Made by a program: the position numbers and the translations under genes
Notes under the pieces: generated by a model
What the model was told of the DNA's origin: nothing
Databases searched by the model: none
What the model saw: only the letters and a program-made list of their open reading frames with translations
Assembly: GCA_963816925.1 (NCBI GenBank)
Contig: CAWFMY010000028.1
Coordinates: 124,001 to 188,000, forward strand
DNA: 64,000 bases
Source: CAIWHR01 sp963816925
GTDB lineage: Bacteria > Pseudomonadota > Gammaproteobacteria > Burkholderiales > Casimicrobiaceae
Direction: 5' to 3'
Part shown: piece by piece, positions 60,089 to 64,000 of the stretch
How positions within the stretch are numbered: position 1 is the first letter of the stretch
Layout of the letters: the number at the start of each line of letters is the position of its first letter

Positions 60089-60874
60089 TCATTGTCCCAC
60101 ACCGACCCGCCGTGAATCAATTTGCGGGCCGGATCGCGCGAGGGTAAGGAAAGGGTCGCCTCGCGGAATGTCCGACAGCAGGCGATCGAACTCTGTCTTG
60201 ACCGCCGCGTAGCATTCGCACGCGGTTTTTTCGAGCCCGGAGCGATCGAGCACCGCGATGTGGCCGCGGCGGTAGCGAATATAGCCCGCTTGCTGCAACT
60301 TGCCGGCGGCCTCGGTGACGCCTTCCCGGCGCACGCCGAGCATTCTGGCCACGAGTTCCTGCGTCATGACCAACTCACCTGAGGGGATGCGATCGAGGGT
60401 CATCAACAACCAGCGGGACAGTTGCTGCTCGATCGAATGGTGCCGATTGCATACCGCGGTCTGCGTCATCTGCGTGATCAGCGCCTGTGTGTAGCGCAGC
60501 AACAGCCTGAGCACCGGCCCGGCGCGATCGAATTCCTGCTTCAAAAAGCGGCGCTCGAGCCGATAACCATGACCTGCGGTCTGCACCACGGCCGAACTGG
60601 GCGTCGTATCGCCGCCCATGAATAGCGCAATGCCGACTACGCCTTCGTTGCCCACGCCGGCGATCTCGGCCGACGCGCCCGACTCGGTGACATAGTGCAG
60701 CGACACGATGGCGGTGGTCGGAAAGTACGCGTGCTGCAACTGTCCGCCGGATTCGTAGAGGATTTCACCGAGCGGCATGGCGACCAGTTCCAGGTGCTTG
60801 GCCCAGCGCTCGAATTCCGCCGCTGGCAGAGCGGCCAGAAGATGGTTTTGAGTCGGGCTGTGAACCGGAGACAT
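60089..60874 (-). CDS. Crp/Fnr-family regulator, second copy
   Basis: 261 residues, intact. A beta-roll cyclic-nucleotide fold (PLGEILYESGGQLQHAYFPT, EIAGVGNEGVVGIALFMGGD) is followed by a long dimer helix and the winged helix (LSRWLLMTLDRIPSGELVMT, QELVARMLGVRREGVTEAAG). There are no FNR-type Cys clusters. ATG 60874 lies 12 bases after the RR-PAS stop, and its own stop is 37 bases before the Anbu start, so it is embedded in the same transcription unit. It is highly similar in its last 100 residues to the third copy at 63686. Confidence 0.9.
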   Translation of the reverse strand: MSPVHSPTQNHLLAALPAAEFERWAKHLELVAMPLGEILYESGGQLQHAYFPTTAIVSLHYVTESGASAEIAGVGNEGVVGIALFMGGDTTPSSAVVQTAGHGYRLERRFLKQEFDRAGPVLRLLLRYTQALITQMTQTAVCNRHHSIEQQLSRWLLMTLDRIPSGELVMTQELVARMLGVRREGVTEAAGKLQQAGYIRYRRGHIAVLDRSGLEKTACECYAAVKTEFDRLLSDIPRGDPFLTLARSGPQIDSRRVGVGQ

Positions 60875-60886
60875 CGCAGGTCTGCG

Positions 60887-61708
60887 CTACTTGCGCGAGG
60901 CGAGTTCGACGCCGATACCGCGGTACCCGACGAAGCGGCAGGACTGGTTGAACATCGGCTCCCCGCTCACCTGGTATTTTTGCGTCGAGCCGTCGGCATT
61001 GTCGCGGCTGAGGACGAAATCCAGGAACGGTTGACGCGCGGCAATGGTCGCCTGCAGCAACGCCCGCTCGGCCTCGTTCCAGCCGGCGACTTGCGCTCCG
61101 CCGGAGTCCCCCGCCAGCGTGTCGACCTTGACGCCGAGCATCTCCAGCACGGGGCCGGAGACTCTGGTGAAGGCCCCATGCTCATCCTGCTCCCAGTACC
61201 AGTCGGACGCGAGTTCGGTGAGGCTCCGATAGCGAGCCTCGCTTTCGCGCAGTTCGGCGGTCCGTTCCTGCACCGTTTCTTCCAGCTCCTTGCTGTAGTT
61301 CTCGAGCTTCTTGTAGAGCAGGCGAACTTCCAGCATGTTGTGGATGCGCGTCTTGACTTCGACGAGATCGAACGGCTTGCTGACGAAATCCCGTGCGCCG
61401 GCTTGCAGTGCGCGAACCTTGTGGCCCGGTTGGGCGGTGATCACGACGACGGGCAGGTAGAAGTCCCGGTCATTGGTCTTCAGTCCTTCGATGACCTGGA
61501 ATCCGTCCATGCCGGGCATCTGCAGGTCGAGCAGGATCAGGTCGTAGCGATTCTTCCGATGCAGCGCGCAGACTTCGGTCGGCGTCATCGTGGAGGTGAC
61601 GTTCGTGTAGCCGGCTTCGCTCAACATTTGCGTGAGCAGATCGACATTGACCTCCTGATCGTCCACCACCAGGATGCTGGCGCTGCGAATGTCCTCCTCG
61701 GCAATCAT
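60887..61708 (-). CDS. Response regulator with PAS domain
   Basis: 273 residues. Receiver domain: SASILVVDDQEVNVDLLTQM, phospho-acceptor Asp in LILLDLQMPGMDGFQVIEGL, VITAQPGHKVRALQAGARDF and conserved Lys in VSKPFDLVEVKTRI. A coiled coil (LYKKLENYSKELEETVQERT) links it to a PAS domain (RYRSLTELASDWYWEQDEHG) with no output domain beyond, ending CRFVGYRGIGVELASRK. Its start codon shares one base (TGATG) with the upstream kinase stop. It probably passes the kinase signal on, perhaps to the Crp-like protein. Confidence 0.9.
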   Translation of the reverse strand: MIAEEDIRSASILVVDDQEVNVDLLTQMLSEAGYTNVTSTMTPTEVCALHRKNRYDLILLDLQMPGMDGFQVIEGLKTNDRDFYLPVVVITAQPGHKVRALQAGARDFVSKPFDLVEVKTRIHNMLEVRLLYKKLENYSKELEETVQERTAELRESEARYRSLTELASDWYWEQDEHGAFTRVSGPVLEMLGVKVDTLAGDSGGAQVAGWNEAERALLQATIAARQPFLDFVLSRDNADGSTQKYQVSGEPMFNQSCRFVGYRGIGVELASRK

Positions 61709-63419
61709 CAGGCCTTCTCCTCGTCCGCGGCGCGGCCCGTTGCCGATTGCGAATGGGCGAGCGCGACGTCCAGTGCTTCCATGAACTGGTTGACCTTGAT
61801 CGGCTTGGTCAGGTAGTTGAAGAATCCGGCCTCGAGGCCCCGCGCGATATCGCGGGGCACCGCATTGGCGCTCAGCGCGATGATGGGGATGTGCGCCGTC
61901 GACGGGTCGGCGCGGAGGATTTTCAGGGCCTCGATCCCGCTGATGCCGGGCAGGTTGATGTCCATCAGGATGACCTCCGGCTGATAGGCGCGCGCGAACT
62001 CGATGCCGAGATTGCCGTCCGCCGCGCCGAGCATGCGCAGATCGGGGCGACGGGCGATGAGTTGCTCGACGAGTTCCAGGTTGGCCGGGTTGTCTTCCAC
62101 ATAGAGCAGCGTGCGTCTCGGAGCGCCGTCCGCCGTTCGGGGCCCCGCCAGCGCCGCGCGCTCGGCTTCCAGGCACTTCGAGCCCCGGTGCACTCGTCAG
62201 ACTCAGTTCGATCCAGAACACGCTGCCCAGCCCGACGGTGCTGTCCGCGCCGATGGTGCCGCCCATCAGCTCGACCAGTCGCTTGGTCATGACGAGGCCG
62301 ATGCCCGTGCCTTCCTCCGCGCTTGACTCTTTTCCCAGGCGATTGAACGGCTGGAAAAGCTGCGCGAGCTGTTCCGGTGTCGAGCCCAGCGCCGGTATCC
62401 CGAACGTTGAGTCGAATCGAATCCGGAGGGCTCAGCGTGCATTCGACGACGACGGAGCCGCCCGGCCTGTTGTACTTGATCGCGTTGAACAGAAGGTTGA
62501 TCAGGACCTGCTTGACCCGGGTCCGATCGGCTTTGACGAAATAGGGGATGTCGAATCGCGGAAACGTCATGCCGATGCCGCGCTTGTGCGCCTGCGGCTC
62601 GATCATCGCCCGGCATTCCAGCATCACTTCGACCAGCGAAACCGGTTCCCGCGACAGCGTCAACTTGCCCGACTCGATCAGCGCCAGATCGAGGATTTCG
62701 TTGATCAGCTCCAGCAGGTACCAGCCGGCCTTGAGAATCTGATCGATGTTCCGCTTTTGTGAAGGCGTGGGCGACGGAGCGCCGGATTCCAGCAGCTGGG
62801 CGAATCCGAGGATCGCATTGAGCGGCGTGCGCAGTTCATGGCTCATGCCGGACAGGAAGTCGGTCTTCGCGCGATTGGCCTTCTCCGCCGCGGCCATCGC
62901 CTCGGTCAGCTCCGATTCGACCCGCTTGCGCACGGAATTGTCGGTGCCGATCAGCAGGTAGCCGATGATGTCGCCATAGTCGTCGCGCAACGCGGTGATC
63001 GACACGATCGCCGGAAAGCGCCGGCCATCCTTGCAGATGTACGTCAATTCATAGATGTCCTCGACTTCGCGCGAGGCTTTGAACGCCAGCGCCTCGAAGC
63101 CCGGCGCAATGGGGGTTGCGAGCTCGAGGCTCAATGCCTCAGCGCGCGCCATCACCTCCTGCGGATCGTGAATGTCGCTCGGGCTGATCCGGTTGACGAC
63201 TTCGGCCGCCCGGTAGCCCAGCATGCGCTCGGCGCCGACATTGAACAGCTGGATGATGCCTTTCTCGTCGGTGGCGATGATCGAGAAATTGGCGCTGGTG
63301 AGGATCGCGTTCTGCAGCGCGCCCGCCTTCAGCAGCGCAATCTGGCGTCGCACTTCGGTGCTGCCGTCGGGTTTGCCGGCAGCTTCGGGAACGACGGGGA
63401 CAAGTGCTGAATCGGACAT
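61708..63419 (-). CDS. Hybrid PAS-histidine kinase-receiver protein (two frameshifts)
   Basis: From ATG 63419. A PAS domain (IIATDEKGIIQLFNVGAERM, GYRAAEVVNRISPSDIHDPQ, YELTYICKDGRRFPAIVSIT) is followed by the dimerisation box DFLSGMSHELRTPLNAILGF and the ATPase domain (QVLINLLFNAIKYNRPGGSV). A shift near 62385 connects to PEQLAQLFQPFNRLGKE and EEGTGIGLVMTKRLVELMGG (G box), another near 62180 to a C-terminal receiver (TLLYVEDNPANLELVEQLIA, LMDINLPGISGIEALKILRA, IPIIALSANAVPRDIARGL). No membrane segment is seen, so it senses a cytoplasmic cue. Corrected length is about 570 residues. It is the first gene of the six-gene run towards Anbu and transglutaminase. Confidence 0.85.
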
Positions 63420-63685
63420 TGCGGGCTTCCGTGAAAGGGTGACCGGGTACGGGAGAGGTCCGCGCGTGTCGCGCCGGAAGCAGGGCGTTGCAGCCTCGCG
63501 CACCGCGGAACGTCTCGTCGGTCGCGCGAAGAGAATGACGGACTTTACGACAGCCGTCCGTGCTCTAGCGCACAGAAGGAAAGGAAACGGTTGGGCTCCG
63601 ACCTGCGTCCGGCCGATCGGTTGGCGCGCCGACGTCTGACGGTTGTGGGTCAGCGCCGTCCGGCGTGCCCGACCCAATCGACGGC

Positions 63686-64000
63686 CTAGGTGTCCGATTC
63701 GCCGAGGATACGGAGAGGATCGCCGCGCGGGATGTCGCTGATCAGGCGATCGAACTCCCGCTTGACCACCGCGTAGCACTCGCAGACCGCCCTTTCCAGC
63801 CCCGGCCGGTCCAGAACGTCGATGCGGCCACGGCGGTAGCGGATCAAGCCGGCGCGCTGCAGTTTGCCGGCGGCCTCGGTCACGCCTTCGCGGCGCACGC
63901 CGAGCATGTTGGCGATCAGCTCCTGCGTCATCGTCAGCGAGTCCGACGACAGCCGGTCGAGGCTCAGCAGCAGCCAGCGGCACAGCTGCTGCTGCACCGA
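63686..64000 (-). CDS. Crp/Fnr-family regulator, third copy (5' end outside the window)
   Basis: Only the last 104 codons are inside; the gene continues beyond 64000 in the upstream direction. It has the winged-helix half: QQQLCRWLLLSLDRLSSDSL, TMTQELIANMLGVRREGVTE, AAGKLQRAGLIRYRRGRIDV, then LERAVCECYAVVKREFDRL and a SDIPRGDPLRIL end. The match to the 60089 protein is close throughout (for example ECYAVVKREFDRLISDIPRGDP against ECYAAVKTEFDRLLSDIPRGDP, split here only by a few changes). It lies 266 bases upstream of the hybrid kinase gene; that gap holds no gene. Confidence 0.85.
   Translation of the reverse strand, partial: SVQQQLCRWLLLSLDRLSSDSLTMTQELIANMLGVRREGVTEAAGKLQRAGLIRYRRGRIDVLDRPGLERAVCECYAVVKREFDRLISDIPRGDPLRILGESDT

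Noticed and set aside
1..64000. Prophage, integrative element or insertion sequence
   Set aside because: No integrase, transposase, phage structural gene or flanking repeats were seen; composition is uniform by eye.

Overview
The window is GC-rich (roughly two-thirds G+C by eye) and its gene families point to a free-living betaproteobacterium, probably of the Burkholderiales or a related order. The indicators are two PHA-granule phasins, a polyhydroxyalkanoic acid system protein, an FFLEELY-type protein, an IPTL-CTERM protein, TRAP transporters, small DUF3309, DUF3096 and CsbD stress proteins, and Crp/Fnr regulators of the short betaproteobacterial type. The genus cannot be named from this sequence. 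No phage, insertion sequence or CRISPR array was seen.

Layout. 0-10 kb: end of a DUF2950 gene, an EEP-family hydrolase, a di-haem DUF1111 cytochrome gene, two-component genes and two secreted beta-helix paralogues, most of them broken by frameshifts; a trans-sulfuration-type PLP enzyme is intact. A tRNA with anticodon CAU lies at 9.95-10.02 kb. 10-16 kb: a three-gene operon (FAD amine-oxidase-like protein, DUF1365, cyclopropane-fatty-acid synthase) diverges from a MerR/B12-binding photoreceptor-like regulator, which is followed by a ferritin-like di-iron protein and an IPTL-CTERM protein. 16.5-33 kb: a neutral-lipid region with a lipase, a two-domain fatty acyl-CoA reductase, phasins, acyl-CoA-binding protein, wax ester synthase/DGAT, TetR regulator, patatin, GMC alcohol oxidase with a small Tat subunit, PHA-system protein and acyl-CoA ligase. 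33-37 kb: a repeat-bearing FecR/DUF6600 protein and small envelope proteins. 37.4-46.2 kb: one intact 2,923-residue cyclic beta-1,2-glucan synthase. 46.4-50.2 kb: a TRAP transporter with a TauD-type dioxygenase. 50.4-57 kb: a stress-type neighbourhood (cold shock protein, Crp/Fnr, DUF3096, transglycosylase, DUF1345, crystallin, superoxide dismutase, Cys-repeat protein, CsbD). 57-64 kb: a six-gene same-strand run (hybrid kinase, RR-PAS protein, Crp/Fnr, Anbu protease, N-formylglutamate amidohydrolase-like protein, transglutaminase) and the end of a third Crp/Fnr gene.

How it works together. The central region reads as storage-lipid metabolism: acyl-CoA ligase and acyl-CoA-binding protein supply substrate, the reductase makes fatty alcohol, WS/DGAT esterifies it, phasins coat the granule, and patatin, lipase and the GMC oxidase could mobilise it. 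A palindrome, TTAG-N10-CTAA, occurs at three promoters there, 67-81 bases before start codons, and looks like an undescribed operator for this set. The second attractive unit is the light/B12-type regulator facing a lipid-modifying operon; the third couples a signalling cascade to the Anbu protease.

Caution. About 20 genes need one or more single-base frame corrections to read through. They concentrate in 0-35 kb and 51-63 kb, with none between about 34.6 and 51.1 kb. Whether this is decay or consensus error cannot be settled from this sequence alone, so such genes are described by their reconstructed reading.
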